Under the pieces are notes generated by a model that saw only the letters and a list, made by a program, of their open reading frames with translations, ran no database searches and had not been told where the DNA came from. A DNA stretch of 64,000 nt from Actinomyces procaprae (GTDB lineage: Bacteria > Actinomycetota > Actinomycetes > Actinomycetales > Actinomycetaceae), in contig NZ_CP039292.1 in the NCBI RefSeq assembly GCF_004798665.1, positions 1,860,001 to 1,924,000 on the forward strand, written 5' to 3'. The position numbers and the translations under genes were made by a program. Shown here piece by piece: positions 36,542 to 46,696 of the stretch. Numbering within the stretch: the stretch's first letter is position 1; the number at the start of each line of letters is the position of its first letter.

Positions 36542-37465
36542 ATGTCCCCTGTCCCACCCGTCATCACCGCCGGGGGCATCGACTTCGCCTATGGCAAGAC
36601 CCCCGTGCTGCACGACGTCAGCCTCACGGTCCAGCCCGGCGAGGTGGTCTGCCTGCTCGGCCCCAACGGCGTCGGCAAGACCACGCTGGTGGAGAATCTG
36701 CTCGGCTCCCTGCGCCCGCGCTCGGGCAGCGTCCGCGTGTTCGGTACGGATCCGCGCCGCGCGGATGCAGCCTTCTGGGCGCGAATCGGACTGGTGCAGC
36801 AGAACTGGTCCGACCACGCCAAGTGGCGGGTGAGGGACCAACTGGAGTGGATCCGCTCCGTGCTCGCGACGACGACGGCGCGCATCGCCACGGTGGCCGA
36901 GGTGCTCGACGCCGTCGGCTTGCCTGAGAAGGCGGACTCGCGCCTCTCGCGGCTCTCGGGAGGGCAGCGGCGCACGCTTGACTTCGCGGCGGCGCTGCTG
37001 GGACGCCCGGAGCTGCTGATCCTCGACGAGCCGACGACGGGCCTGGACCCCGCCTCCAAGGCGCGCCTGCACGATCTGATCATGGAGCGCGTCGACGACG
37101 ACGCCACGGTGCTGATGACCACGCATGACCTGTCCGAGGCCGAGCGCCTGGCCTCGCGCGTGGTCATTATGGCGGCGGGCCGGATCATCGCCGACGGCAC
37201 CGTCACCGAGCTGCGCGAGCAGCTCGGCCGCAAGGCGGAGGTGACCTGGCTGCAGGACGGCGAGCGCCACGTGCACGCCACCTCCGCCCCCGAACGCTTC
37301 CTGCAGCGTCTGGATCTGGACGCGATCAGCGGGTTGACCGTCACCCGTCCGACCTTGGAGGAGGCCTACCTCGCGCTGGTCTCCCAGTCGACGGGTACTG
37401 GCCCGACCGGTCCGACCAGCACCAACCACCCGATCACCCCAGCCACCGAGGAGTCCCAGTCATGA
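36542..37465 (+). CDS. ABC transporter ATP-binding protein
   Basis: 307 aa. Walker A LLGPNGVGKTTLVENLL, Q-loop IGLVQQNWSDHAKWRV, signature LSGGQRRTLDFAAALL, Walker B LLILDEPTTGLD. A C-terminal extension (about 220-307) ends in a Thr/Pro-rich tail. This is the drug/bacteriocin exporter (DrrA/CcmA-like) type. Good AAGGAG site. The following permease start overlaps its stop (ATGA). Substrate unknown. Confidence 0.9.
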   Translation: MSPVPPVITAGGIDFAYGKTPVLHDVSLTVQPGEVVCLLGPNGVGKTTLVENLLGSLRPRSGSVRVFGTDPRRADAAFWARIGLVQQNWSDHAKWRVRDQLEWIRSVLATTTARIATVAEVLDAVGLPEKADSRLSRLSGGQRRTLDFAAALLGRPELLILDEPTTGLDPASKARLHDLIMERVDDDATVLMTTHDLSEAERLASRVVIMAAGRIIADGTVTELREQLGRKAEVTWLQDGERHVHATSAPERFLQRLDLDAISGLTVTRPTLEEAYLALVSQSTGTGPTGPTSTNHPITPATEESQS

Positions 37466-38313
37466 ACCAGGCTCGTCCCCTGCCCTTGTCTGTACTGCGC
37501 GCGGCGGCGCGCCAGGCCTACGGCGACCTGCGCCCCAACCTCGTGGGAGCCGGGGCGATGTCCATCCTGTTTGCAGTAGCCGCCATATTGGTCGTCTCCC
37601 GGATAAGCGATGGCCCGTTCCAGGGATTAGACTCTACTAATGCCTTCGGTACCATGTTCGCGGCCAGTTGCGTCGGCGGCTTCGCCAGTTTCATCATGAT
37701 GCAGATCGGAGCGGAGACTTATACCGACCGCATCGGCGGCGCGCTGCTGCGGGTACGGATCCTCCCGCACGGACCGCTCACCTGGGCGATCGGCAAAACG
37801 CTGTCCACCGTGGTGCTGGTTTTCATCATGCAGGCGATGATCCTTCTAGGGACTGCCTTCTTCATTGATGTCGTGATGCCCTCTGCCAGAACGGCGCTGC
37901 TCTGCCTGCTTATTGCCGCACTGGCTTCGCTGGCGTGCGCGCCGCTCGGGTTCTTCCTCAGCGCGTTCATCCGCGGCATTTACAGTTACATGGTGAACAC
38001 GGTGATCTGCATCGCGCTGTTCGCGGCCGGTTGCTGCTACCCGACCTCCGCACTGCCGGGCTGGGTACAGGGCATTCAAATGGTGCTGCCGACCTACTGG
38101 TCCGGGCACTTGACCCGCTGGGCGCTTGTGGGCGACCCGTCTTGGGAGATCGGCGGCGCCTTCCACCCGGCACTGGCTGTCGGGGTGCTGCTGGCCTGGA
38201 TCGTCGTCGGCTTTGCGCTGGTGCCGCCGGTGATTCGCCGCAGCTTCCGCAAGGAGACGATCGGCGGCCTGAGCCGCATGCAGTCGACGATCCGCTCACA
38301 GAGTGGGCTGTGA
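37462..38313 (+). CDS. ABC-2 type transporter permease
   Basis: 283 aa with about six hydrophobic segments, no ATPase domain. Partner of the preceding ATP-binding protein. Around residue 130 and at the end (RRSFRKETIGGLSRMQSTIR) there are basic loops facing the cytoplasm. The third gene begins 2 nt after its stop. Confidence 0.85.
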   Translation: MNQARPLPLSVLRAAARQAYGDLRPNLVGAGAMSILFAVAAILVVSRISDGPFQGLDSTNAFGTMFAASCVGGFASFIMMQIGAETYTDRIGGALLRVRILPHGPLTWAIGKTLSTVVLVFIMQAMILLGTAFFIDVVMPSARTALLCLLIAALASLACAPLGFFLSAFIRGIYSYMVNTVICIALFAAGCCYPTSALPGWVQGIQMVLPTYWSGHLTRWALVGDPSWEIGGAFHPALAVGVLLAWIVVGFALVPPVIRRSFRKETIGGLSRMQSTIRSQSGL

Positions 38314-38314
38314 G

Positions 38315-38539
38315 ATGTCCGGAGAGGTCGTTCACAACCGGATCGCCGTGCTGCGCGCGGACCGCAGGGTCAGCCGACGGCAGTTGGCGCAGGCGCTCGG
38401 CGTCCACTACCAGACGGTCGGCTACCTGGAGCGCGGCGAATATGCGCCGTCGCTGTACCTGGCGCTGCGCATCGCCCGCTACTTCGACGTACCCGTGGAG
38501 TCAGTGTTCTCCCTGGAGGAGTTCCCGCCCCTCACCTGA
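38315..38539 (+). CDS. Small XRE-family helix-turn-helix regulator
   Basis: 74 aa, one HTH domain and little else: NRIAVLRADRRVSRRQLAQALGVHYQTVGYLERGEYAPSLYLALRIARYF. The ATG at 38315 directly follows the permease stop. Proteins of this size often control the ABC genes they travel with; the dyad at 36496 is the obvious candidate site. Confidence 0.85.
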   Translation: MSGEVVHNRIAVLRADRRVSRRQLAQALGVHYQTVGYLERGEYAPSLYLALRIARYFDVPVESVFSLEEFPPLT

Positions 38540-38646
38540 GCCGAGGCGCTCCGGGGGCCCGCCCCCGCCGAAGCCGGTCGATAAGGCATTCAGCTGTTGG
38601 GCTAACCTCACCTGCACCCCATGAGACTTGAGCTTTCATTGACCTC

Positions 38647-40398
38647 ATGGCGACGCGCGAGGAGAACCGGGAGCGCATACGTGTCCTGTGGCAGTACATC
38701 AAGCCGCACCGGAAGGTGCTGGCCATCGGGGTCGTGCTCGGACTGGCGGGAACCGCCAGCTCGCTGGCCACCCCCATGGTGACCAAGTGGGTCCTGGACA
38801 CCCTGGGAACGGGCGTCGACCTGCTGCACCCGGTGGGGCTGCTGGTGGCTTTGTTCGTGGTGGGGGCGATTGCTAGCTTCGCGCAGTACGTGGTGCTGGG
38901 GCAGCTGGCGGAGAACATCGTGCTGGATGCGCGCCGCTCCCTCATCAGCCGGTTCTTCCGCGCCAAACTGCAGCAGGTGCAGCGCATCCGCACCGGCGAA
39001 CTGGTCACCCGTGTCACCAGCGATACGGTGCTGCTGCGGGAGGCGACCACCAGTTCCGTCACTCAGCTGGTGGACGGAGCGGTGGCACTGGTCGGCACCA
39101 TCGCGCTCATGGCGGTCCTAGACGTGCCCCTGCTCATCGCCACGCTCATCACCCTCATGGTCATCGCCGTCCCGTTGATCGTCCTGATGCCCATGATCGG
39201 CGAGGCAGACAAGCGCGCCCAGGACTCGCTGGGCGAGCTCGGCGGCTCGCTCGAGTCCGGTATGCGCGCCCTGCGCACCGTCAAGGCCTCACGCGCCGAG
39301 GACCGGGAAGTAGCCGCCTCGCAGGACCGGGCGCAGACCGCGGCCAAGTTCGCGATCCGCTCGGTGTGGATCTCGGCCATGACCGGGGTAGTCGCCGGCG
39401 GCGGACTGCAGCTGGGGATCATCGCCATCCTCGGTTTCGGGGCCTGGCGGGTGAGTACCGGGGCACTGGCCGTCTCCACGCTCGTCGCGTTCCTGCTGTA
39501 CGCCTTCAACCTCGTGACTCCGATCAGCAACCTGACCATGGCCTTCACCCAGCTGCAGTCCGGCATCGCGGCGGCCGGACGCATTCGTGAGACCCAGCAT
39601 CTGGAACTCGAGGATCTGCACGCGGTTCCGGGCGGCGCCACCGACGTCGCCGATGCGGAATACTCGCCCCGGATCGCACTGCGAGACGTCGTCGCCCAGT
39701 ACGCCGACGCGAAGCAGCCGGCCCTGAGCGGAGTCAGCCTGGAGATCCCCCACACCGGCCACGTGGCCCTGGTGGGTCCCTCCGGTGCGGGCAAGACGAC
39801 GGTGTTCTCCCTGCTCCTGCGCTTCCTTGAACCGACTTCCGGAAGCCTTGAGCTCGACGGCGTCCCCTACAACCGTCTCAGCATCGATCAGGTCCGCTCG
39901 CGGATCTCCTATGTGGAGCAGGAGACACCGGTCATTCCGGGCACCATCCGAGACAACGTTCACTACCGGCATCCGGATGCCGACGATGCGGAGGTGTGGC
40001 AGGCGCTCGACGCAGTCGGCCTGGCGGACCGCGTGCGTCAGTTGCCCGAGGGGATCGACGCGCAGGTGGCCGCCACCAGCCTGTCCGGCGGGGAGAGGCA
40101 GCGGCTCGCCATTGCGCGCGCACTGCTGCGTTCCCCCGACCTGGTACTGCTCGATGAGGCCACCGCCCAGCTGGACGGTATTAGCGAGGCCGCGATCCAA
40201 AGGGCGATCCTCCAACTGGCACAGGCGGGGACCGTGGTCACCATCGCCCACCGCCTGTCCACCGTAATCGACGCCGACCGCATCATCGTCCTGGAGGACG
40301 GAAGGGTGCGCGATGAGGGCACGCACGCGGAGCTATTGGAGCGCGATGGTCTCTACCAGGAGTTCATCGCCGCCCTACGGATCGGGACGCCCCGGTAG
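38647..40398 (+). CDS. ABC exporter, fused permease/ATPase
   Basis: 583 aa. A six-helix exporter domain (about 20-310) is joined to an ATPase with Walker A GPSGAGKTTVFSLLL, Q-loop YVEQETPVIPGTI, signature LSGGERQRLAIARALL, Walker B LVLLDEATAQLD and the H-loop TIAHRLST. Both catalytic motifs are intact, so it may work as a homodimer. It has its own upstream space of about 100 bp; no partner gene. Confidence 0.9.
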   Translation: MATREENRERIRVLWQYIKPHRKVLAIGVVLGLAGTASSLATPMVTKWVLDTLGTGVDLLHPVGLLVALFVVGAIASFAQYVVLGQLAENIVLDARRSLISRFFRAKLQQVQRIRTGELVTRVTSDTVLLREATTSSVTQLVDGAVALVGTIALMAVLDVPLLIATLITLMVIAVPLIVLMPMIGEADKRAQDSLGELGGSLESGMRALRTVKASRAEDREVAASQDRAQTAAKFAIRSVWISAMTGVVAGGGLQLGIIAILGFGAWRVSTGALAVSTLVAFLLYAFNLVTPISNLTMAFTQLQSGIAAAGRIRETQHLELEDLHAVPGGATDVADAEYSPRIALRDVVAQYADAKQPALSGVSLEIPHTGHVALVGPSGAGKTTVFSLLLRFLEPTSGSLELDGVPYNRLSIDQVRSRISYVEQETPVIPGTIRDNVHYRHPDADDAEVWQALDAVGLADRVRQLPEGIDAQVAATSLSGGERQRLAIARALLRSPDLVLLDEATAQLDGISEAAIQRAILQLAQAGTVVTIAHRLSTVIDADRIIVLEDGRVRDEGTHAELLERDGLYQEFIAALRIGTPR

Positions 40399-40414
40399 GC
40401 GGTTTCGCTTGGCC

Positions 40415-41119
40415 CTATGACCCGCTGGATCCGCCGACGACGCCGAAGGCGTCCAGGTAGGCCCGTTCGGCGCCGCCTTCGCGCACGTCTACGGTAGCGG
40501 CCACCAGCCCGTCCTTGAGCAGCACCACCCGCTGGCAGACCTCGTCGAGCACGCTGAGGATGTGGCTGGACATCAGCGCGATGCCGCCGCCGTCCAGGTA
40601 GTCGGCCAGGGCGCGTCGGAACAGCAGCACGCCCTCCACGTCGAGCCCGTTCAGCGGCTCGTCCAGCACCACCACCCGAGGGCCACCGAGGAAGGCGCAG
40701 GCGATCCCCAGGCGGCGGATCATTCCCTGGGACAGGTGCCGTACCTCGGTGTCGAGGAAGTCGGCGCAGCCGAAGCGGTCCAGCTGCCCCTCCAGCGCAG
40801 TGTCGTCCAGGTCCAGGCGGCGCATGGCGGCCTCGAAGCGGCACGCCTGACGGGCGGTGAGCTGTGGGAACAGCCGACTTTGCTCGGGCAGGAAGCCACA
40901 GGCCTCGGCGGGCAGGCGCCGGCCCAGCTCGCGTCCGTCCAGGCGGACGGTGCCGGACTGGAAGTCGCTCACCCCGCACAGGGCGCCGAAGAGCGTGGTC
41001 TTGCCCGCCCCGTTGGGGCCGACGACGCCGAGCACCTCCCCCGCTGCCACCTCCAGGGTCAGCGGCCCGGTGCCGCGCCCGCCGCGGTACCGACGCTGTA
41101 CGTCAATGACTTCAAGCAT
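40415..41119 (-). CDS. ABC transporter ATP-binding protein
   Basis: 234 aa. Walker A GPNGAGKTTLFGALC, Q-loop CGFLPEQSRLFPQL, signature LSQGMIRRLGIACAFL, Walker B VVVLDEPLNGLD, H-loop LMSSHIL. CAGGAGCGAAC precedes the ATG. It overlaps by 8 nt the downstream end of the permease-like gene that is frameshifted. With that permease broken, the pair may be inactive. Confidence 0.85.
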   Translation of the reverse strand: MLEVIDVQRRYRGGRGTGPLTLEVAAGEVLGVVGPNGAGKTTLFGALCGVSDFQSGTVRLDGRELGRRLPAEACGFLPEQSRLFPQLTARQACRFEAAMRRLDLDDTALEGQLDRFGCADFLDTEVRHLSQGMIRRLGIACAFLGGPRVVVLDEPLNGLDVEGVLLFRRALADYLDGGGIALMSSHILSVLDEVCQRVVLLKDGLVAATVDVREGGAERAYLDAFGVVGGSSGS

Positions 41120-41976
41120 GTTCGCTCCTGCGCAGTAGGTGGGCGGCGGCCAAGAGCACCGCCAGGGGCAGCCCCGGAACCAGGGCGAGCAGTGCCCCGC
41201 CCAGTTCCGCGGCGGGCAGCATGCGATGCCGCCGGGTGTAGGCGGTGGCGGCGTCGGCCAGCGCAATCGCCAGTAGCGGCAGGTATACCAGACACATCAG
41301 CAGGTGGACGACATCGATGCGGGCCCCGGCGACCATGCCGAGCGAGCTAGCCGCCAGGCATTCGGCAACCAGTAGCGGCAGCGCCAGCGCGAGCTTGGCG
41401 CGCCGTAGCTCCGCGTCGGCGATGGCGTAACGGCTCCTGGCATAGCGGGCTGAAGGCGTGTCATCGACCTCGGCGAGAACGCCGATCACCGTCGCAGCCA
41501 GGTAGGCACCCGCGACGAACACGCCAACGAAGACCGACTGACCGAAGCGTCCCAGCGCGTATGCGCTCACCACGCCCACAGCTGCCACCAGAATCGTCGG
41601 CAACCAGGAGGCCGAGCACAGGTAGACCACGCACAGCGAAGAGACACGGCTCCGCAGCCTGGCACCGATCCGCAGCTTTAGCCGCGTCATTGGGAGCCCG
41701 GGTGCAATGCCGACGCGTCCAAGCCAGTCCGCGGCAACCGCCCCCAGCGCCGTCGTCACCGTCCACGCCGCCAACAGCAGCCCGAAGCGGCCCGGTTCGG
41801 ACCAGCCCGGAAAGTCCAGTACTAACGTTCCACACACAGCCTCCAACGCCGTCAGCGGCAGGGACATGACTGCGTACAGCGCGAGGAAGTCCGCCGGCCC
41901 GAATCCGTAGTAGCGCAGCGCCCCGCGTCGAGCGGTGCAGCCGACACGCGACGGCGATCAAGCTCAGGGCTCTCAC
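41112..41976 (-). pseudogene. Frameshifted ABC transporter permease-like gene
   Basis: The open frame 41112-41867 (251 aa, about six hydrophobic segments) lacks its natural N-terminus. Upstream, the residues HRSTR are in one frame and ALRYYGFGPADFLALYAV in the next. Removing one G from the GGGG run (C run at 41921-41924 on the plus strand) joins them into RALSLIAVACRLHRSTR-ALRYYGFGPAD. The original start would be GTG at 41976. A real mutation or a sequencing error is possible. The ATPase partner lies directly downstream. Confidence 0.65.
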
Positions 41977-42001
41977 GGCCTGCCTTCACCCTCCCGATGA
42001 C

Positions 42002-43879
42002 TCACACCAGCATGGGGAACAGGCCCCAGTAGGCGATGGCCACCAGCAGCACGACGGCTCCGGTCAGCGCCGCAGTGAACACGGCCGCCGCCGGCACGGT
42101 GAGCCAGCGGCCCTTCTCGCCGCGCTCCTGGTTGGCCGCGTGGGCGGCGGCGCGCATGAGCCGGGCGCGGTAGGTCAGTTTGACCAGGATAACCACGGCT
42201 ACCACCGCAACCAGCTGGACCACCACCCAGCCGCCGTAGGAGAACAGGTAGTTGGTGTGGTAGCTGGTTGCCAGGGATGCCACGCCGAGGATGTAGACGA
42301 TGTACAGCGCCCAGGCGACGATGACGCTCACGCACAGGGACACGGCCCAACGGCCGATCGGGTCCGGCAGGTGCAGGCCGCGCCGGCCCCGCAGCCGCGG
42401 CCCCTGTCCGAGCAGCCAGCCCAGCCCCGCCGCCGCCATCAGTCCGAAGCCGATGACGAATGTGGCCAGCATGAGGTCCCCGGAGGCGTACCAGCGGGTG
42501 GAGTCGGGCCGCTGCGCCCAGTAGGCCTGGGTTGGGGTGGCGCCCGCTACGTGGGGCTCGGCGGCGGCGGTCTCCGGCAGGCCGACCACCCAGCGGGACA
42601 GGTCACGGGTGACCCCCGGGGCAAGAGAACCATCGGTGGTGATGCCGAGCTTGAGACCGTGGTTGGCGCCGTCGTAGTAGCGGACGGTGAGCTGGTCGTT
42701 GTCGGAGGCCTGCAGTGCCTCCCACACGGTGCTGGGGCCCTGCACCAGGGGCATGGAGGCGTCGGCGGTGCCGTACATCATGAGGATGGGAACGGTGATG
42801 GTCTCCAGGTAGGACACGGAGTCGAAGTCGGCGTACTCGAAGCCGCCGCCGGGGATCTCCGCGCTGCCGAGCACGCGCGGAATCAGGTCGAGCATGGCCT
42901 GCGGCACGCCGACGTTGCGCATGTAGCTGTCCACGGCCAGCGCGGCCTGTTCGCGCAGCCGCACCACGGGGGCGCTGGCCAGAATGAGGAAGGCGACGCG
43001 GTCGTCCTGCGCAGTCAGCACCACGCCGGGGATGGCGCCCTCGGACTCCCCGTAGATGCCGACGTCTTCGCTGTCCACGCCGTCCAGGGCGACCAGGTAG
43101 TCGAGGCTGCGCTGGTAGTCGGCGGCCATGGACAGGTAGTCCCGGTCGGTTGTGGAGTAGTTCTCCATGGGTTTGGAGGGCACGAGCGTGGTGACGCCGG
43201 TGGAGGTGAGGGCCTCGGCCTGTTCGGTGAAACCCCAGATGGAGTGGGTGCCCGCCCCGTGCATGAAGACGACGCCGGGCGTGTCCTCCTCAGCCCCGAC
43301 GGGACGGCGTAGCAGTGCGGGCACCTCCTCGCCGTCGGCCTGGGTGATGGTGATGGTGGTGGTCTCCACCTCGTAGGTGCCGACGGCGGCGGTGGCAATG
43401 TTCCCGCCGATGCTGGTGTCGGTGGTGGATGGGGCCAGGGAGTCGGTCAGCGGCTGGGGGTTCCAGCGGGGGCCGGCGAAGGTGCCGATCAGGCTGAGGC
43501 CGAGGACGGCGACCACCACGCCGCCGATGGTGCGGTGGTCGGTGGAGACCGCGAGCACGAGGGCGCCCAGGCCGACGGTCAGCATGAACTCCCAGATCTC
43601 CCGGCCGCCCGTGCCGAGCCACCCGAGGAGCACCGCCACGCCGACGGCGGCCGCCAGCACGATCAGAGTGCGACGCCGTTCGGTGCGCCACAGCAAGGAG
43701 AGCAGGGTCCAGGCGCGGCGGGGGAATTCACGCAACCAGGTCCAGCCGGAGCGCAGTTCGGCGGCGGTGATGCGTGCGGGCTGCCGCCTGGGGCCGGCTC
43801 GGCGGGCCAGGACCTGTTTGGGCCGGTCACGGCGCGCCGGGCGCTCTGGCCGGTTGCGGGAGTCGGGGAGCGGGGGCAT
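42002..43879 (-). CDS. Membrane-associated alpha/beta hydrolase
   Basis: 625 aa. Residues about 70-135 hold three hydrophobic segments. Residues about 165-440 form an alpha/beta hydrolase: oxyanion region VVFMHGAGTHS, nucleophile IYGESEGAI (G-x-S-x-G), acid in MMYGTADASMP and base in YYDGANHGLKL. The last 170 residues carry four more transmembrane segments. The catalytic domain is probably outside or on the outer face of the membrane, since it lies between hydrophobic clusters. Substrate unknown; the fold resembles acyl-peptidases and esterases. Confidence 0.8.
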   Translation of the reverse strand: MPPLPDSRNRPERPARRDRPKQVLARRAGPRRQPARITAAELRSGWTWLREFPRRAWTLLSLLWRTERRRTLIVLAAAVGVAVLLGWLGTGGREIWEFMLTVGLGALVLAVSTDHRTIGGVVVAVLGLSLIGTFAGPRWNPQPLTDSLAPSTTDTSIGGNIATAAVGTYEVETTTITITQADGEEVPALLRRPVGAEEDTPGVVFMHGAGTHSIWGFTEQAEALTSTGVTTLVPSKPMENYSTTDRDYLSMAADYQRSLDYLVALDGVDSEDVGIYGESEGAIPGVVLTAQDDRVAFLILASAPVVRLREQAALAVDSYMRNVGVPQAMLDLIPRVLGSAEIPGGGFEYADFDSVSYLETITVPILMMYGTADASMPLVQGPSTVWEALQASDNDQLTVRYYDGANHGLKLGITTDGSLAPGVTRDLSRWVVGLPETAAAEPHVAGATPTQAYWAQRPDSTRWYASGDLMLATFVIGFGLMAAAGLGWLLGQGPRLRGRRGLHLPDPIGRWAVSLCVSVIVAWALYIVYILGVASLATSYHTNYLFSYGGWVVVQLVAVVAVVILVKLTYRARLMRAAAHAANQERGEKGRWLTVPAAAVFTAALTGAVVLLVAIAYWGLFPMLV

Positions 43880-43891
43880 GTGCGTGCGGCT

Positions 43892-44902
43892 TCAGAATCC
43901 GAGCCTGGCGAGTGCCTTCGGATCGGACTGCCAGTCCTTGACGGTGCGTACGTGCAGGTCGAGGTAGACCTTGCGGCCCAGCAGCTCCTGGATGCCGCGG
44001 CGTGCCTCGGAGCCGATGGCCTTGAGGTTGGCGCCGCCCCGCCCGATCACGATGGCCTTCTGGGAGTCGCGCTCCACCAGGAGGCTGACGCGCACCTGCA
44101 GCCGGTTGCCGGTGCCCTTGACGCGGCCCGCGTCCTGGGTCGTGGGGTCGACGATCTCGTCGACGACGACGGCCAGTGAGTGCGGCAGCTCGTCCCGCAG
44201 CCGCTCCAGGGCGGCTTCGCGGACGAGTTCGCCGACCATGACGGCCTGGGGCTCGTCGGTGACGGAGTCGGTGGGGTACAGCGGTGGGGATGGCGGCAGG
44301 TGGGAGGTGAGGACCTCTTCCAGGACGTCGACCTGCTCCCCCTTGACTGCGGATACGGGCACGATGTCCGCCCACTGTCCGAGCTGGTCGACGGCGAGCA
44401 GCTGCTCGGCCAGTTTGGCGCGGGAAACGGTGTCGGTCTTGGTGACGACGGCGACGACGGGCTTGCGCAGGTCGGCCAGTTCTCGGGCGATGAGCCGGTC
44501 GCCGGGGCCGATTCTGTCTCCGGCCGGGATGCAGAAGGCGACGACATCCACGCCCGCGAGAGTCTCACGCACCAGGTCGTTCAGGCGTTGGCCGAGCAGG
44601 GTGCGGGGGCGGTGGAAGCCGGGGGTGTCCACCAGCACCAGCTGAGAGCCGGGACGGCTGACGACGCCGCGCACGTTGTGGCGGGTGGTTTCGGGGCGAC
44701 CGGAGGTGATGGCGATCTTCTGGCCCACCAGCGCGTTGGTCAGGGTGGACTTGCCGGTGTTGGGGCGGCCGAGCAGGCAGACGAAGCCGGCGCGGAAGTC
44801 CTCGGGATAGTCGGGGACGGTGATGGGTGCGCGGGTGGGGTCGTCGGCGTCCGGCTCGTCGGGCAGGATGGGGAAGCCGTCGGCGTCGGTCATGTTGGTC
44901 AT
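43892..44902 (-). CDS. era: GTPase Era
   Basis: 336 aa. G1 [20 protein letters not shown]2/T in [10 protein letters not shown]3 LVDTPGF, G4 VTKTD, G5 PVSAVKG. The C-terminal KH domain contains [25 protein letters not shown]. Era binds 16S rRNA during small-subunit assembly. ATG 44902 is chosen over the longer frame because upstream codons overlap the CNNM gene. Member of the phoH-ybeY-CNNM-era block. Confidence 0.95.
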   Translation of the reverse strand: MTNMTDADGFPILPDEPDADDPTRAPITVPDYPEDFRAGFVCLLGRPNTGKSTLTNALVGQKIAITSGRPETTRHNVRGVVSRPGSQLVLVDTPGFHRPRTLLGQRLNDLVRETLAGVDVVAFCIPAGDRIGPGDRLIARELADLRKPVVAVVTKTDTVSRAKLAEQLLAVDQLGQWADIVPVSAVKGEQVDVLEEVLTSHLPPSPPLYPTDSVTDEPQAVMVGELVREAALERLRDELPHSLAVVVDEIVDPTTQDAGRVKGTGNRLQVRVSLLVERDSQKAIVIGRGGANLKAIGSEARRGIQELLGRKVYLDLHVRTVKDWQSDPKALARLGF

Positions 44903-44912
44903 CGCTGGTGCC

Positions 44913-46241
44913 TCACTGGTCGGATTCTTCGAAATGCTCGGTGGCTCGGTCGGTGGTTCCGGGTGTGGGTGCGTTGGTGCCGGCATCGCTGCGGGAAGCC
45001 AGCAGGGTGGCGACCTGGCGGCGTCGCCCGGCGCTCTCCTCGGCCACCAGGTGGATGCCCTGCACGTCGCCGCTGGCCCCGGGAAGTGGTACCCGGCCGA
45101 TGGCCTTGGTGAGGAGCCCGCCGGCGGTGTCGACGTCGTCGTCCTCAATCTCCAGGTCGAACAGCTCGCCGAGGGCGTCCAGGCCGAGGCGCACGGGCAC
45201 GCGGAAGGTGCCCGCCCCGAGGTCTTCGGCGATCGGCTCGGCGTGGTCGTGCTCGTCGGTGAGTTCGCCGACGACCTCCTCCAGCAGGTCCTCGAGGGTC
45301 ACCAGGCCGGCGATGCCGCCGTACTCGTCCACGGCCAGGGCGATGTGGAAGTGCCCGAGCTGCATTTCCCGCAGCAGGTCGTCGGCTAGTTTGGTCTCGG
45401 GCACGTAGACGGCCTCGCGCACGAAGGAAACCACCGGGCGCTCTCCGTGCTCGGGGTGGTCGGACAGGCGCCGCAGGACGTCCTTGAGGTAGAGGATGCC
45501 GCGCACGTCGTCGGCGTCCTCCCCGATCACGGGCACGCGGGAGTAGCCGGAGCGGATGAACAGGCGCAGGCCGGCGGATGCGGGCTTGTCCTCGTCGATA
45601 GTGACCATGTCGGTGCGGGGCACCATGACCTCACGCACGAGCGTCTGGCCGAGTTCGACCACGCTGCGCAGCATCTCGCGGTCCTCGTCCTCGATGGTCT
45701 CGGAGTCACCGATCTCGTCGATCATCTCGCGCAGGTCCTCGGTGACTTCGGCGCGCATCTCAGCGTCGGTGAGCGTGGAGGCGTGCCCGAATCGGCTTTC
45801 AAGCCAGCGCCAGGGCGCGCCGAGCGCGTCGACGCGCTCCAGCACGCCGGCGAGCGCCAGCAGGGTGGCGCCGGGGTTGCGGCGGCCTGCCGAGCGTGGG
45901 GAGACGCCGACCAACAGGCCGAGCAGCACCAGGTTGAGGGCGATCGCCACCAGCAGGACCTGCCACCACTGCTCGAAGCGGCCGGCCACTCCCAGAGTCA
46001 CCAGGATCGCGGCCAGCATGTCGACGCCGGCGCGCAGTCCGGCGAGGGTGCCGAGCACCTGCTCGCGCCGGTTGGTCAGGGCCGCAACCCGTCCGGCACC
46101 GCGCCGGCCGGCCTCCACGAGGTCCTCCGCCGCGGCCCGGGTCATGCGGGCCAGGGCCCCCTCCCCCGCCGACAGCACCATCCCGAAGCCGAGGACGATC
46201 ACCGCCCCGGCCAGCAGCAGGACTGTGGGAGCGGCGGTCAC
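44913..46241 (-). CDS. CNNM/CorC-type hemolysin-family protein with CBS pair
   Basis: 442 aa. Four hydrophobic segments (about 5-150) make the CNNM/DUF21 membrane domain. The CBS pair is near 200-330 ([46 protein letters not shown]). A CorC-HlyC transporter-associated domain closes the protein. Homologues handle magnesium or cobalt. The ATG overlaps the ybeY stop. Confidence 0.9.
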   Translation of the reverse strand: MTAAPTVLLLAGAVIVLGFGMVLSAGEGALARMTRAAAEDLVEAGRRGAGRVAALTNRREQVLGTLAGLRAGVDMLAAILVTLGVAGRFEQWWQVLLVAIALNLVLLGLLVGVSPRSAGRRNPGATLLALAGVLERVDALGAPWRWLESRFGHASTLTDAEMRAEVTEDLREMIDEIGDSETIEDEDREMLRSVVELGQTLVREVMVPRTDMVTIDEDKPASAGLRLFIRSGYSRVPVIGEDADDVRGILYLKDVLRRLSDHPEHGERPVVSFVREAVYVPETKLADDLLREMQLGHFHIALAVDEYGGIAGLVTLEDLLEEVVGELTDEHDHAEPIAEDLGAGTFRVPVRLGLDALGELFDLEIEDDDVDTAGGLLTKAIGRVPLPGASGDVQGIHLVAEESAGRRRQVATLLASRSDAGTNAPTPGTTDRATEHFEESDQ

Positions 46242-46696
46242 TTGCCCCGCTCCGCCAGGAAGGTGAGCAGCAGGGTGCGCTGGAGGTCGAACATCTCCTG
46301 CTTCTCCTCCGGCTCGGCGTGGTCATAGCCGAGCAGGTGCAGGATGCCGTGGACGGTCAGCAGCAGCATCTCCTCCGCGGCTGAGTGCCCGGCCTCCAGG
46401 GCCTGTTTGGCGGCGACCTGCGGGCACAGCACCACGTCACCCAGGGTGCCCGGCGGCGTCTCGTTCTCGGCGGTGCCGGGGCGCAGCTCGTCCATGGGGA
46501 AGCTCATGACGTCCGTGGGACCCTCCAGGTCCAACCAGCGCACGTGCAGCTCGGCCATGGGCTCGGGGTCAATGAACAGGATGTTGAGTTCGGCCAGGGG
46601 GCTGACGTGCATGGCGGCCAGCACGTAGTCGGCCAGGGCGGCGAACTCGGCGGCGTCGATCTTGGTGGTGGTCTCGTTGATGACCTCGGTAGTCAT
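46238..46696 (-). CDS. ybeY: Endoribonuclease YbeY (rRNA maturation)
   Basis: 152 aa. The metal-binding [21 protein letters not shown] (three His) is the family signature. [11 protein letters not shown] is also conserved. It processes the 16S rRNA 3' end. Overlaps phoH upstream and the CNNM gene downstream by 4 nt each. Confidence 0.95.
   Translation of the reverse strand: MTTEVINETTTKIDAAEFAALADYVLAAMHVSPLAELNILFIDPEPMAELHVRWLDLEGPTDVMSFPMDELRPGTAENETPPGTLGDVVLCPQVAAKQALEAGHSAAEEMLLLTVHGILHLLGYDHAEPEEKQEMFDLQRTLLLTFLAERGK

Noticed and set aside
41921..41924. Programmed ribosomal frameshift in the permease
   Set aside because: No slippery heptamer or downstream structure typical of programmed shifts; a simple indel in a G run explains it.
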